This document shows, in pieces, positions 18,919 through 28,655 of a DNA stretch of 64,000 bases (positions are counted from its first letter, which is position 1; each line of letters opens with the position of its first letter). The stretch lies in contig JAFIGU010000077.1 of assembly GCA_017849555.1 (NCBI GenBank), positions 1 through 64,000 on the forward strand, read 5' to 3'. The notes under the pieces were generated by a model. It saw only the letters and a program-made list of their open reading frames with translations. It was not told the origin of the DNA and searched no databases. Source of the stretch: Sphingomonas sp. GTDB taxonomy: Bacteria > Pseudomonadota > Alphaproteobacteria > Sphingomonadales > Sphingomonadaceae. The position numbers and the translations under genes were made by a program.

Positions 18919-20268
18919 TCAGGTCGGCGATTCGCCGTTGGCCGCGAGCACGCCACCGGCGATGTAGAGCGAGCCGGCGATCAGCACCGATTCGCCCGTG
19001 CCGGCCGCGGCGATGAGATCGAGCGCATCGCCGATCGTCTCGGCGGTGGCGGTCGACGCAGCGCCGTGGCGGCGCGCGATCGCGGCGAGCGCCTCGGGCT
19101 GGTGGTGGGCGTGGCTCGGCACCGGGACGGCGACGACATGCGTCTCGCCGCGCCGGTCGAGCAAATGGCGGATCACGCCGTCGGCATCCTTGTTGGCGAG
19201 CATCCCGATGACGATCGCGGTCGGCGCGTCGCGGCCCCACGATCCGGCGATCGCGGCGGCGGCGGATTCGTTGTGCGCGCCGTCGAGCCACACGCCGTGG
19301 CGGCGCTGTTCGGGGCGCAGGCGGCGGGTGAGCGGGCCGTCGCCCAGCCGCTGCATCCGCGCCGGCCAAGTCGCGGTGCGGATGCCGTCGGCGATCGCGG
19401 CATCGTCGATCGTCACCGCCTGCTGGTGGCGCAGCATCGCCGCGGCAAGGCCGGCATTCTCCGCCTGATAGGGGCCGGTGAGCGTCGGAACGGGCAGTGC
19501 GAGCTCGCCGCGCGTGTCGCGATAAAGGAGGGAATCGCCCGCGGGAGCGATATCCCAGCCCGATCCGCGCGCGATCAGCGGTGCGCCGCACGCGGTCGCG
19601 ACCGCCGCGATCGTCGTGGCGACCGAGCGCGGGTAGAGCTGGGTCACGAGCGGGATGCCCGGCTTGGCGATCCCGGCCTTTTCGAAGCCGATCCGGTCGA
19701 GCGGGGCGGCGGGTGTGCCGGCCTCCTCGGCGAGCAGGAATGCCTCGTGATCGATCCCGAGCGCGGCGATGCCGCATATCGCGGGGTGCGGGATCACGTT
19801 GGTCGCGTCGAGCCGGCCGCCGAGCCCGACCTCGATCACACAGGCGTCGGCGGGGGTGCGCGCGAAGGCGAGGAAGGCGGCGGCGGTGGTCACCTCGAAG
19901 AAGCTGGCGCCGATATCGCCGGCCACGTCGAGCACCTCGGCGAGCAACGGGGCGAGCGCGCGATCGTCGATCAGCCGCCCAGCGACTCGAATCCGCTCGT
20001 TGAAGCGCACGAGATGCGGGCTGGTATAAGCATGGACCTTGAGCCCCGCCGCTTCGAGCGCGGCGCGCAGGAAGGCGCAGGTCGATCCCTTGCCGTTGGT
20101 CCCTGCGACATGGAAGACCGGGGGCAGGCGCCGCTGCGGATCGCCGACCCGCGCGAGCAGCTCGGTGATCCGCCCCAGCCCGAGCACGTCGGCGCCGGGC
20201 GAGAGCGACCACAAACGGTCAAGCTGCGCCTGAACCGCCGGATCGGTCGAGACGGCGTGATCGGCCAT
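18919..20268 (-). CDS. folC: Bifunctional folylpolyglutamate/dihydrofolate synthase
   Basis: A 449-residue Mur-ligase-fold enzyme adding glutamate to folates. P-loop is HVAGTNGKGSTCAFL, followed by the TSPHLVRFNERI signature, and the catalytic GLGGRLDATNVI segment is present. Last gene of the trpF-trpB-trpA-accD-folC series, 9 nt downstream of accD; this order is conserved in many alphaproteobacteria. Confidence 0.95.
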   Translation of the reverse strand: MADHAVSTDPAVQAQLDRLWSLSPGADVLGLGRITELLARVGDPQRRLPPVFHVAGTNGKGSTCAFLRAALEAAGLKVHAYTSPHLVRFNERIRVAGRLIDDRALAPLLAEVLDVAGDIGASFFEVTTAAAFLAFARTPADACVIEVGLGGRLDATNVIPHPAICGIAALGIDHEAFLLAEEAGTPAAPLDRIGFEKAGIAKPGIPLVTQLYPRSVATTIAAVATACGAPLIARGSGWDIAPAGDSLLYRDTRGELALPVPTLTGPYQAENAGLAAAMLRHQQAVTIDDAAIADGIRTATWPARMQRLGDGPLTRRLRPEQRRHGVWLDGAHNESAAAAIAGSWGRDAPTAIVIGMLANKDADGVIRHLLDRRGETHVVAVPVPSHAHHQPEALAAIARRHGAASTATAETIGDALDLIAAAGTGESVLIAGSLYIAGGVLAANGESPT

Positions 20269-20277
20269 TGGTAGTGT

Positions 20278-21132
20278 TCAGGCCGCGGCGCGCTGGCCGC
20301 AGAGATAGCCGATGACCGTCGCGAGCTGCGCGCGCAGATCCTTGCGGTGGACGATCATGTCGATCATCCCGTGCTCGAGCAGATATTCCGAGGTCTGGAA
20401 ATCGTCGGGCAATTTCTCGCGGATCGTATTTTCGATCACGCGGCGGCCGGTGAAGGCGAGCAGCGCCTTGGGCTCGGCGATCTGGATGTCGCCGAGCATC
20501 GCATAGGCCGCCATCACCCCGCCCGAGGTGGGATCGGTCAGCACGACGATATAGGGCAGCCCGGCATCGTGGAGCATCTGGATCGCAACGGTCGAGCGCG
20601 GCATCTGCATCAGGCTCAAGATGCCTTCCTGCATCCGCGCGCCGCCCGAGGCGGTGAACACGACATAGGGCGCCTTGTCGGCGATCGCCGCTTCGACCCC
20701 CTGGATGAATGCCTCGCCGACCGCCTGGCCCATCGATCCGCCCATGAAGGCGAAATCCTGCACCCCGATGACGACGCGATGGCCGTCGATCGTGCCGCGC
20801 GCGTTGACGAAGGCATCGGCCTCGCCGGTCTCGGTGCGCGCCGTCTTGAGGCGATCGGTATAGCGCTTCGAATCACGGAATTTGAGCGGATCCTCGGGCG
20901 TGCGCGGGGTGGGCAAAGCGCTCCAGCCGTCGTCGAGCAGCTGGGTGAACCGCGCCAGCGGCCCGATCCGCTCATGATAATCGCAATTCGGGCAGACCGA
21001 GAGGTTTTCCTCGAGCTCCTTGGTGAACACCATCTGCCGACACCCCTTGCACTTGTGCCAGAGGTTGTCGGGGGTCTCCTTCTTCGGGACGACCAGCGAG
21101 AGGGCGTTGCGGACGCTAGACAGCCAGCTCAT
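20278..21132 (-). CDS. accD: Acetyl-CoA carboxylase carboxyltransferase beta subunit
   Basis: A 284-residue subunit that transfers the carboxyl group from carboxybiotin to acetyl-CoA. The zinc ribbon is Cys28, Cys31, Cys47, Cys50. The crotonase-like core contains [12 protein letters not shown] and [14 protein letters not shown] 21132 overlaps the trpA stop (ATGA). Confidence 0.96.
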   Translation of the reverse strand: MSWLSSVRNALSLVVPKKETPDNLWHKCKGCRQMVFTKELEENLSVCPNCDYHERIGPLARFTQLLDDGWSALPTPRTPEDPLKFRDSKRYTDRLKTARTETGEADAFVNARGTIDGHRVVIGVQDFAFMGGSMGQAVGEAFIQGVEAAIADKAPYVVFTASGGARMQEGILSLMQMPRSTVAIQMLHDAGLPYIVVLTDPTSGGVMAAYAMLGDIQIAEPKALLAFTGRRVIENTIREKLPDDFQTSEYLLEHGMIDMIVHRKDLRAQLATVIGYLCGQRAAA

Positions 21133-21929
21133 TTCGATTCCTTGCGCGCGGCGCGGACCGCCGCGCTCAGCGATTGGATATAGGGGGTAATCGCGCCCGG
21201 CGCATCGGCGCCGTGCTTGCCGATCAGCTCGACGATCGCCGAGCCGACCACCACGCCGTCGGCGACGCGGGCGATCGCCTCGGCCTGTTCGGGGGTGCGC
21301 ACGCCGAAGCCGACCGCCACCGGCAGGTCGGTCGCGGCCTTGAGGCGCGCCACCGCTTCCTCGATCGAGGTCTGCGCGGCCTGTTGCTTCCCGGTGATCC
21401 CGGCGACCGAGACGTAATAGAGGAACCCGCTTGCCCCGCCGAGCACGGTCGGGAGCCGCGCGCCGTCGGTGGTTGGGGTGGCGAGGCGGATCAGGTCGAC
21501 GCCACTCGCGCGCAACGCGGGGCCGAGCGCGGCATCCTCCTCGGGCGGCGTATCGACGCAGATCACCCCGTCGACCCCGGCATCGCGCGCGGCGTTCGCG
21601 AACCATGCCGCCCCGCGCCGAAGCATCGGATTGGCATAGCCCATCAGCACCAGTGGCACATTCGGGTGCCGCGCACGGAAATCGCGCGTGATCGTCAGGA
21701 TATCGGCGGTGGTGGTGCCCGCGCCGAGGCTGCGCAGATTGGCGGCCTGGATCGCGGGGCCGTCGGCCATCGGATCGGTGAAGGGCATCCCCAGCTCGAT
21801 CACGTCGGCGCCGCCCGTCACGAGCGCGTCGAGGATCGCCGGGGTCGCCGCCGCGTTCGGATCGCCCGCGGTGACGAAACATACCAGCGCCGCGCGATCC
21901 TTGGGAAAGGCGTTGGAAAGCCGCGTCAT
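21129..21929 (-). CDS. trpA: Tryptophan synthase alpha chain
   Basis: A 266-residue TIM barrel that cleaves indole-3-glycerol phosphate. The catalytic Glu is in [15 protein letters not shown] and the catalytic Asp in [14 protein letters not shown]. Overlaps trpB and accD by 4 nt each. Confidence 0.97.
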   Translation of the reverse strand: MTRLSNAFPKDRAALVCFVTAGDPNAAATPAILDALVTGGADVIELGMPFTDPMADGPAIQAANLRSLGAGTTTADILTITRDFRARHPNVPLVLMGYANPMLRRGAAWFANAARDAGVDGVICVDTPPEEDAALGPALRASGVDLIRLATPTTDGARLPTVLGGASGFLYYVSVAGITGKQQAAQTSIEEAVARLKAATDLPVAVGFGVRTPEQAEAIARVADGVVVGSAIVELIGKHGADAPGAITPYIQSLSAAVRAARKESK

Positions 21930-23137
21930 ATCTCCACCCCCAGCGCCTCGGCGACGGTGAAGATATCCTTGTCCCCGCGCCCCGAGACATTGACCAGGAT
22001 CATCGCGTCCTTGCCGTAATCCTTCGCCACCTTTGGCAAGGCGGCGAGCGCGTGGGCGCTTTCCAGCGCGGGGATGATCCCCTCGGTGCGGCAGCAGAGC
22101 TGGAACGCTTCCAGCGCCTCGCTGTCGGTGATCGGCAGATAACGGACGCGGCCGATCTCGTGCAGCCAGCTATGCTCCGGCCCGATGCCGGGATAGTCGA
22201 GCCCGGCGCTGATCGAATGCGCCTCGGTGATCTGGCCGTCGTCATCCTGGAGCAGATAGGTCTTGTTGCCGTGGAGCACCCCCGGCGCGCCGCCGGTGAG
22301 GCTCGCGGCATGCTGGCCGCTGGCGATCCCGTGCCCCGCCGCCTCGACCCCGATCATCGCCACGCCGGCGTCGTCGAGGAACGGGTGGAACAGGCCGATC
22401 GCATTCGATCCGCCGCCCACCGCCGCGATCAGCAGATCGGGCAGGCGCCCGGTACGCGCGAGCATCTGCGCGCGCGCCTCGGTGCCGATCACGCTCTGGA
22501 AATCGCGCACCAGCTCCGGATAGGGATGCGGGCCGGCGGCGGTGCCGATGATGTAGAAGGTGTCGTGGACGTTGGCGACCCAGTCGCGCAGCGCCTCGTT
22601 CATCGCATCCTTGAGCGTCTTGGCGCCCGAGGTGACCGGGATCACCTCCGCGCCGAGCAATTTCATGCGGAACACATTGGGCTGCTGCCGCTCGACGTCC
22701 TTCGCGCCCATGTAGATGACGCAGGGGATGCCGAAGCGCGCGCAGACCGTCGCGGTGGCGACGCCGTGTTGGCCGGCGCCGGTCTCAGCGATGATCCGCG
22801 TCTTGCCCATGCGGATCGCGAGCAGGATCTGGCCGATGCAATTGTTAATCTTGTGCGCGCCGGTGTGGTTGAGCTCCTCGCGTTTCAACCAGATCTGCGC
22901 GCCGTCCAGCGCCTCGGTCAGCCGCGGCGCGAAATAGAGCGGGCTGGGGCGGCCGACATAATGTTCGAGCAGTTCGTCGAACTCGGCCTGAAACGCGGGA
23001 TCGGCCTTGGCGGCGCGATATTCGCGCTCGAGGTCGAGGATCAGCGGCATCAGCGTCTCGGCGACATAGCGGCCGCCGAAATCGCCGAAATGCCCGCTCT
23101 CGTCGGGCTGCGCGCGGAAGGAGTTGGGCGTGGTCAT
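21926..23137 (-). CDS. trpB: Tryptophan synthase beta chain
   Basis: A 403-residue PLP enzyme joining indole with serine. PLP-binding Lys96 lies in [11 protein letters not shown] and the phosphate-binding loop is GGGSNAIG. TrpB1 type, partner of the adjacent trpA. Its upstream side borders the left arm of the inverted-repeat element at 23152. Confidence 0.97.
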   Translation of the reverse strand: MTTPNSFRAQPDESGHFGDFGGRYVAETLMPLILDLEREYRAAKADPAFQAEFDELLEHYVGRPSPLYFAPRLTEALDGAQIWLKREELNHTGAHKINNCIGQILLAIRMGKTRIIAETGAGQHGVATATVCARFGIPCVIYMGAKDVERQQPNVFRMKLLGAEVIPVTSGAKTLKDAMNEALRDWVANVHDTFYIIGTAAGPHPYPELVRDFQSVIGTEARAQMLARTGRLPDLLIAAVGGGSNAIGLFHPFLDDAGVAMIGVEAAGHGIASGQHAASLTGGAPGVLHGNKTYLLQDDDGQITEAHSISAGLDYPGIGPEHSWLHEIGRVRYLPITDSEALEAFQLCCRTEGIIPALESAHALAALPKVAKDYGKDAMILVNVSGRGDKDIFTVAEALGVEI

Positions 23138-23151
23138 CGAGCGATCGCCTT

Positions 23152-23419
23152 AGGGCCCTAATTCGCTCAGGACAACGCCGTGACGGAGCGGATTTTGGCG
23201 CCAGGCAAGGAGCAAGGAGTGAGCGATGTATTTACATCGTGATCGACGCGCGACGCCGCATGGCGCCAAAAGACGCCCGCCGCGGAGCGGTCGCCCGGAG
23301 AAGCCCGCTGGACGGCGTCGCTTGCTTGCGCGTAGCGACTGCTACGCGTCTGCGCTGCGCTCCTTGCCAGCGGACTTCTCCGGGCGATCACGGCGTTATC
23401 CTGAGCGAATTAGGGCCCT
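23152..23419. repeat. Nested inverted-repeat element between trpF and trpB
   Basis: Outer arms 23152-23183 and 23388-23419 are 32 nt and match at 31 positions. Inside are further inverted pairs: 23193-23203 with 23261-23271 (11 nt, perfect, TTTTGGCGCCA), 23224-23230 with 23233-23239, 23292-23311 with 23367-23386 (19 of 20), and a hairpin 23329-23336/23341-23348 with a GACT loop. The right arm encodes the last seven codons and stop of trpF. It has no transposase and looks like a miniature, highly structured element; no real gene lies inside. Confidence 0.85.
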
Positions 23420-24037
23420 CAGGAATGCGGCGATCTTGTCCACGTCCTTCACGCCGGGGGCGGTTTCGACGCCGGAAGAAACGTCGACGAGCGTGGCGCC
23501 GGTGCGGGCGATCGCCTCCGCAACATTGTCCGCATCGAGCCCGCCGGAGAGCGCCCAGGGTAGCGGGTGACGGAAACCGTCGAGCAGCGACCAGTCGAAG
23601 CGTACCCCCATCCCGCCGGGGAGCGCGGCATTGTCCGGCGTCTTGGCGTCATAGAGGACGGCGGAGGCGGCACCGGCGACGTCGCGGGCGTGATCGAGAT
23701 CGGCGCGCGTCTTGATCGCGATCGCGGCCCAGGTAGCCAGCCCGGTGCGGCGCGCCACTTCCGCGATTCGTGCCGGGGCGGTCTTGTGGAATTGCAGAAT
23801 ATCGAGCCGGCCGGCAGCGATCGCCATATCGAGCAGCGCGTCGTCGGGATCGACGAACACCCCGACGCGGTGGACCCGATCCGGGGTTCGCGCCGCGAGC
23901 ATCCGCGCCTGATCTGCGCTGAGGTTGCGCGGGGAGGGCGGGAAGAAGTTCAACCCGACATGGCTCGCCCCGCCCGCAAGTGCTGCGTCGAGCGTCTCGA
24001 TCGTGGTCAGGCCGCAAATCTTGGCGGTGGTGGGCAT
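23396..24037 (-). CDS. trpF: Phosphoribosylanthranilate isomerase
   Basis: A 213-residue TIM barrel. Catalytic Cys is in AKICGLTT near the start and the catalytic Asp in VGVFVDPDD-type context; WALSGGLDADNVAEA and VDVSSGVETAPGVKD bind phosphate. Start 24037 opens the conserved MPTTAKICGL. The C-terminal RALIRSG and stop codon come from the right arm of the inverted repeat, so the tail has probably been replaced by the element. Confidence 0.95.
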   Translation of the reverse strand: MPTTAKICGLTTIETLDAALAGGASHVGLNFFPPSPRNLSADQARMLAARTPDRVHRVGVFVDPDDALLDMAIAAGRLDILQFHKTAPARIAEVARRTGLATWAAIAIKTRADLDHARDVAGAASAVLYDAKTPDNAALPGGMGVRFDWSLLDGFRHPLPWALSGGLDADNVAEAIARTGATLVDVSSGVETAPGVKDVDKIAAFLRALIRSG

Positions 24038-24078
24038 GAGGATTGTCTCTACTCGGTTTGCATTGAGCTTGCCCCTGC

Positions 24079-24162
24079 CGTCATGCCGGGCTTGACCCCG
24101 CATCCAGAGTAACGAGCGATTCCCTTTGCGGCTCTGGATGCCGGATCACGCCCGGCATGACG
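24079..24162. repeat. Palindromic repeat family A, copy 3
   Basis: Inverted arms 24079-24109 and 24132-24162, same core as the copy at 33-116. Confidence 0.85.
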
Positions 24163-24200
24163 ATGAAAGCGCAGGCCCGGGAAAGTGCACGCCCGACCCT

Positions 24201-24277
24201 CGTTCGCCCTGAGCCTGTCGAAGAGCTGCCCTTCTTGGCGAGAAAGTGCCGGGTTTCGACAGGCTCAGCCCGAACGG
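24201..24277. repeat. Palindromic repeat family B, copy 5
   Basis: Inverted arms with the TTCGCCCTGAGCCTGTCGAA core, directly next to family A copy 3. Two repeat families in tandem fill the trpF-pyrF gap. Confidence 0.85.
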
Positions 24278-24284
24278 GGTGGGG

Positions 24285-24959
24285 TCAAAGCGTCGCGCCG
24301 ATCGCGCGCGCGGCGGCGTCGGGGTCTTCGGCTTGGGTGATCGGGCGACCGACGACGAGGATCGAGGCGCCATTGTCCAACGCCATCCGCGGCGTGACGA
24401 CGCGTTTCTGGTCGCCCACCACGCTGTCGGTCGGGCGCACGCCGGGGACGACGAAGAAGCCCTTGGGCCACAATCGATGCGCCGCCTTCACCTCCGCGCC
24501 CGAACAGACGATCCCGTCGACCCCCGCGCGCATCGCCAGTTCGGTCAGGCGCAGCACCTGATCGTGCGGAGTGCCGGTGACGCCGGTCGCGTCGAGATCG
24601 CGCTGGTCGAGGCTGGTGAGCATCGTCACCGCCACCACCTTGGTCCCCGCAGGGGCGGCGGCCTTGGCATCCTCCAGCATCGCGCGGCCGCCCGATGCGT
24701 GAACCGTCAGGATCGCCGGCTCCAGCGCGCGCAGCGCCTGCACCGCCTTGGCGACGGTATTGGGGATATCGTGCAGCTTGAGATCGAGGAAGATCGGCAG
24801 CCCGAGATCGGCCATCTCGCGCACCCCGGTGCGCCCGTTGGCGGCGAAGAATTCCAGCCCGAGCTTGATCCCGCCGACATGGTGCCGCACCCGTTCCGCG
24901 ATCGCCTTGGCGCGATCGATATCGGGGGTGTCGAGCGCGACATAGATGCGGTTGCTCAC
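24285..24959 (-). CDS. pyrF: Orotidine 5'-phosphate decarboxylase
   Basis: A 224-residue TIM barrel for the last step of UMP synthesis. The catalytic motif FLDLKLHDIPNTV carries the Asp/Lys array, and GVRPTDSVVGDQKRV binds phosphate. Start is GTG 24959, which overlaps the lapA-type stop (GTGA), giving the conserved SNRIYVALDTP N-terminus. Confidence 0.96.
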   Translation of the reverse strand: MSNRIYVALDTPDIDRAKAIAERVRHHVGGIKLGLEFFAANGRTGVREMADLGLPIFLDLKLHDIPNTVAKAVQALRALEPAILTVHASGGRAMLEDAKAAAPAGTKVVAVTMLTSLDQRDLDATGVTGTPHDQVLRLTELAMRAGVDGIVCSGAEVKAAHRLWPKGFFVVPGVRPTDSVVGDQKRVVTPRMALDNGASILVVGRPITQAEDPDAAARAIGATL

Positions 24960-25264
24960 GATGTTGCTCCGGGGGCTGGGTCTTCGGGCGCCGCCGGGGC
25001 TGCCGCGGCGGTCGCGGCGCGCAGGTCGGTCAGCGAGCGTTCGGCGGCGGTGAGCCGTTGGCGCAGCCGCCAGCGCATTGCGCGCTGATAGAGCCAGGTC
25101 GGCACGAAGCCGACCAGGAAGGTGAGCGCCAGCAGGAAGGGCAGATTCACCTCGGCAACGAGATTGCCGAACAGACGGATCGTCACCCACTGCCAATTGC
25201 CGAAGGTGAACACCGCCGCGATGAACGCGATCAGACACCAGAATAAAAGCTTCAGAAACTGCAT
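24956..25264 (-). CDS. LapA-family (DUF1049) small membrane protein
   Basis: A 102-residue inner-membrane protein with two hydrophobic segments (about 4-22 and 42-60), the FGNWQWVTIRLFG stretch between them, and a basic then Ala/Pro-rich cytoplasmic tail. LapA/LapB-type proteins control LPS or membrane turnover in enterics; the role in an LPS-poor sphingomonad is unclear. GGGAGG precedes the ATG. Co-transcribed with pyrF. Confidence 0.85.
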   Translation of the reverse strand: MQFLKLLFWCLIAFIAAVFTFGNWQWVTIRLFGNLVAEVNLPFLLALTFLVGFVPTWLYQRAMRWRLRQRLTAAERSLTDLRAATAAAAPAAPEDPAPGATS

Positions 25265-25360
25265 TGGCGACCTCCCGCGCGATACGGACTAACCCCGCAA
25301 GCGTCGTTTTTCCAGCTTTACTGTCCGGCGTGGAGCGTGTTCCGCGAGCCCTTTCCTCAG

Positions 25361-25389
25361 CCGTCATTCCCGCGAAGGTGGGGATGACC
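25361..25389. repeat. Family C half-repeat hairpin
   Basis: GTCATTCCCGCGAAGGTGGGGATGAC forms a short hairpin and matches one arm of family C at 45.3 and 47.5 kb. Nothing else is seen in the 25265-25408 gap. Confidence 0.65.
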
Positions 25390-25408
25390 GGGGTATCGAA
25401 TTGGATTC

Positions 25409-27706
25409 TTACCCGATCTCCCGGCGCAATTCCTCGATCAGCGCGGTGGCGGTGTGGAGCCGCGGCGCCTCTTCGTCGAGGATCGCGTGGAAGGCGGCGC
25501 GCTTGATCTCCGCGACGCGCCCGGGGCGCAGCCGCGCTTCGCCGGCCAGCGTCGACACCGCGATATCGATCATCCGCTCGGCGCCGTGCAGCCGGCCCCA
25601 GAGATAGTCGTTCTCGCGATAGGCACGGCTGAAGAACGCGCCGAAGTTGCTGAACTGAATGCCCTTCAGCGTCGCCTCAGCGCCGCCGCCGCGGATCGAG
25701 ACCGCATCGTCGGGGGCGATGCGATCGACCTGGATCGGATCATATTCGTCCATTCCCTCGCCCTGCAGCAGCGGCAAAGTGGCGACGTCGAAATAGGGAA
25801 AGCCGAGATAGCGCAGCAGCAACGCCCGGCGGATATCGCGCGGCAGCGTCGCGAGCGCCTCGGCGAGCCGCTCGTCGGTCTCGGCGTCGAGTTCCTTGAG
25901 CCCCATCGATTCGGCGAGATCGTCGAGTAGCGGCCCGGCGTCGCCGCTCAGCGCGCGGACCTCGCCGCGCAATGCTCGGTGGGTGCGCGGGTTGCGACAA
26001 TCGAGATAGGCCGAGAGCGAATGATAGATCGCCTCGCGGATCGGCTGCAGCGTGTCTTCGCTCGCCTCGCTTTCGAGTTCGGTCAGCCGCCGCGACATCA
26101 GCCGCAGCCGGCGGATGCGGAAGCCGAGATCGAAGGTGCGCAGGAAGTCGATCGTCACCGCGCTTTCCGCGACCTCGGACGAGGCGGGGTCGTAGCCGCG
26201 CGCGACCAGGGCGGTCTCGATCCGGCGGCGGATGCGCTGCCAGCGCTGCGGGCCGGGCTCGCCGCCGACGCCGTGGAGCAACGCGGTGACGCTCTCGATC
26301 ACCCCGGCGAGCTTGAGATGCGCGTAAGCGGCATAGCCATAGCCCGCCTGCTCGGCCGCGGCGACCTGCGCGCGGCGGCGCCAGGCGGCGATCCGCGCGG
26401 CGGTCGGGCGATCGAGGAAGAAGGTGCGACCGAACAGCGCGTCGACCTTCGCCTCCACCTCGGGGCGCACCGCCTGAAGGATCGCGCGCATCCGCGCGAT
26501 CCGTGCCGAGCGCTCGGCGATCGCGTCGAGATTGTCGCGGATCGGCTGCTTGCGCGGCAGTTCGCTGATCGCGCCGAGGATCGTCTGGAAGAAGCCCGGC
26601 ACGCCGTCGCTGTCGGCCGAAAGGCGGAATTTGTTGCCGGGGGCGGGGTCGATATAGACGAAGCGGCGATCGACCTGCCGCCGCGCCGGACGCTCGTTGA
26701 GCGCGTCGATCGCGGGGCGGAAGGGGGCGTTGGCGAGCACCGAGCCGTCGATCAGCACTGCCTTTTCCGCGGTATTCGCCGCCGCCTGGCGCGGGAGCAT
26801 GCGGTAGAGGAACGCCTCGCGCGTCGGCCAGTCGATCGCGCGGTCGTGCAGCACGCCGTCGAGCTCGGCGACGGTGAACGGCGGGAAGGCGCCGGGGAAG
26901 CTGGAGGTGGCGCGCGCTGCGAAGGCGAGTTCGGCGGCGGGCGCGAGCGTCTCGCGCACCTCGCCGTGATCGGTGAAGTGGAGCACCAGCCGATGCTCGG
27001 TTTCCAGCACCTCGGGGGGCGAGTGGAGCTGGAGCCGCTCGGGGTGGCCGGTGAAATCGGTGACGGTGACGAACAGGTCGAGCGGTTGTCCGGTCGGCAG
27101 CAGCCGCGGCCCGCGCGGCGCGGCGGCCATTGCGTCGAACGCGTCGAGCAGCATCCCGGTGAACCCCGCGCCGCTGAACGGCGGCTCGAACCAGCGCGAG
27201 CGGACGAAATGCGACAGCTTGCTCCGCACCTCCTCGCGCGTTTCGGGATCGAGCGCCTCGAGCTTTTCGGCGCTGCGCCCCGCCGCCATCCACGCCAGCG
27301 GCATCGCCCAGGCCTTGGAAAAGCGCGAGGCGGGGGCGGCGGCGGCGTCGATCAGCGCCTCGACATCGCCGCGGGTCAGCCACAGATCGGTCAGCGGATC
27401 GAGCGACTGGCCGGAGGCGATCGCCTGCGCGAGGAAGATGCCGTTGATCCCGCCCGCGCTGGCGCCGGCGAGGATGTCGGGCAGCACGCGCAGCCGCAGC
27501 CCGGCCTCCTCCGCCATTTCGTCGAGCAATGCGGCATAGACCCCGGCGGTGCCCCTGAGCTTCGTGCCGTCGTGGGTCGCGCGGCTGGCGCGGGCGAGGT
27601 GCCACACCTCCTTGGTGATGCCGTGCATGTATACGGCAAGGCTGATCCCGCCGTAGCAGACCAGCGCGAGCCGCAATTCCTTCTCGTGGAGGCGCGTATC
27701 GCTCAT
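25409..27706 (-). CDS. Patatin-like protein with DUF3376 domain
   Basis: A 765-residue protein. The N-terminal patatin phospholipase domain has the oxyanion region (CYGGISLAVYMHG), nucleophile elbow GASAGG with Ser83, and the dyad Asp320 in DGSVLANAP. The long second half matches the DUF3376 region of the TIGR03607 patatin-related family. Predicted lipid acyl hydrolase, cytoplasmic or membrane-associated (no signal peptide). ATG overlaps the EEP-hydrolase stop by 4 nt, so the two are co-translated. Substrate unknown. Confidence 0.88.
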   Translation of the reverse strand: MSDTRLHEKELRLALVCYGGISLAVYMHGITKEVWHLARASRATHDGTKLRGTAGVYAALLDEMAEEAGLRLRVLPDILAGASAGGINGIFLAQAIASGQSLDPLTDLWLTRGDVEALIDAAAAPASRFSKAWAMPLAWMAAGRSAEKLEALDPETREEVRSKLSHFVRSRWFEPPFSGAGFTGMLLDAFDAMAAAPRGPRLLPTGQPLDLFVTVTDFTGHPERLQLHSPPEVLETEHRLVLHFTDHGEVRETLAPAAELAFAARATSSFPGAFPPFTVAELDGVLHDRAIDWPTREAFLYRMLPRQAAANTAEKAVLIDGSVLANAPFRPAIDALNERPARRQVDRRFVYIDPAPGNKFRLSADSDGVPGFFQTILGAISELPRKQPIRDNLDAIAERSARIARMRAILQAVRPEVEAKVDALFGRTFFLDRPTAARIAAWRRRAQVAAAEQAGYGYAAYAHLKLAGVIESVTALLHGVGGEPGPQRWQRIRRRIETALVARGYDPASSEVAESAVTIDFLRTFDLGFRIRRLRLMSRRLTELESEASEDTLQPIREAIYHSLSAYLDCRNPRTHRALRGEVRALSGDAGPLLDDLAESMGLKELDAETDERLAEALATLPRDIRRALLLRYLGFPYFDVATLPLLQGEGMDEYDPIQVDRIAPDDAVSIRGGGAEATLKGIQFSNFGAFFSRAYRENDYLWGRLHGAERMIDIAVSTLAGEARLRPGRVAEIKRAAFHAILDEEAPRLHTATALIEELRREIG

Positions 27707-28398
27707 GCCGCGGCGAGATCCGCCCAGATCGGCAGATGGTCGCTCGCCGTCCGCGCCGCCATCGAGTGATGGACGCCGCAATCGACCACCTTGAGGTCCG
27801 GCGAAACCATGATCCGGTCGAGCCGCCCCACCGGACGCCGGGCGTGGAAGCTCGGGCCGGTATCGGCGAGCGCGAAATCGCGGCGGAATTCCTTGAGGCA
27901 CCCCGCCGAGCGGGTCCATTCGTTGAGATCGCCCATCATCACCGTCGGGCGCGGATGCGGGTTGGCGGCGAGATGCGCGAGGATCGCATGCGCCTGCCGC
28001 TTCCGCCACAGCCCGGAAAGATCGAGATGCATCCCGACGACGCGGATCGTCGCGCCATTGACCCGAACATCGGCCATGACCGCGCCGCGCGGCTCCAGCG
28101 CCGGCAGGTGGATCACCGCGCAATCGACCACCTCGGCTGCCTTGGGCACCAATATCGCATTGCCGTGCCACCCCATCGAGGCGGCGCGCGCCCCGAAATT
28201 GACCGGCTTCCACCCGCTATGCTCGTCGATCAAATGCAATGGAATCACGGCCTTGCGTGTGCCGAAGCGGCGATCGGCCTCCTGCAGCGCGACGACATCG
28301 GCGTCGATCTCGCGCAGCACTTCGAGCGTGCGATCGGGATTGCGCCGCCGATCGGTGCCGATGCCCTTGCGCATATTGTAGCTCGCGACGCGGATCAT
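27703..28398 (-). CDS. Endonuclease/exonuclease/phosphatase-family hydrolase
   Basis: A 231-residue EEP-fold hydrolase. Starts RVASYNMRKGIG with the catalytic Asn, then ALQEADRRF (metal Glu), HLDLSG, MMGDLNEW and ASDHLPIWA (catalytic Asp-His). Such enzymes act on phosphodiesters in nucleic acids or on lipids such as sphingomyelin/phosphoinositides. The 4-nt overlap with the patatin gene suggests a shared lipid substrate. Start 28398 chosen because the upstream extension is unlike protein. Confidence 0.85.
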   Translation of the reverse strand: MIRVASYNMRKGIGTDRRRNPDRTLEVLREIDADVVALQEADRRFGTRKAVIPLHLIDEHSGWKPVNFGARAASMGWHGNAILVPKAAEVVDCAVIHLPALEPRGAVMADVRVNGATIRVVGMHLDLSGLWRKRQAHAILAHLAANPHPRPTVMMGDLNEWTRSAGCLKEFRRDFALADTGPSFHARRPVGRLDRIMVSPDLKVVDCGVHHSMAARTASDHLPIWADLAAA

Positions 28399-28562
28399 GA
28401 GACCGAGGGAACGCTTGCGACGGCGATCGGGTTGCCGCTCGCACGGACACCATAAAAGGCGTATAACCTTTGAGAAATAAAAGAAAACTTCTGAGCGATC
28501 ATCACGGCTTGCCGCGTCGAATGTAAAAGTCGGCACGGAAATCGCAAGGCGGATTCGCCCGT

Positions 28563-28592
28563 TTGACGAGCGTGCCCGCAATTCCTTATGGT
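28563..28592 (+). promoter_or_regulatory. Possible promoter of the methylsuccinyl-CoA dehydrogenase gene
   Basis: TTGACG (28563-28568) and TATGGT (28587-28592) with an 18-nt spacer, 64 nt before the ATG at 28656. The rest of the 257-bp gap 28399-28655 is comparatively AT-rich around 28460-28500 and likely holds the divergent promoter too. Confidence 0.4.
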
Positions 28593-28655
28593 CGCCGCAA
28601 AAGTTGCATCAAGGTGCAAGATCGACGGTTGCGATCGGGATGAGAGAGGCGGCGC

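Noticed and set aside
23167..23391. A 74-codon frame inside the nested inverted repeat
   Set aside because: Its sequence is explained by the inverted arms and has low-information, Arg/Ser/Ala-rich content; no ribosome site. Likely a recurring false gene wherever the element is copied.
25740..27605. A 621-codon frame in another phase of the patatin gene
   Set aside because: Arg/Ala/Pro-only composition typical of a GC-rich shadow frame; the patatin frame has catalytic motifs.
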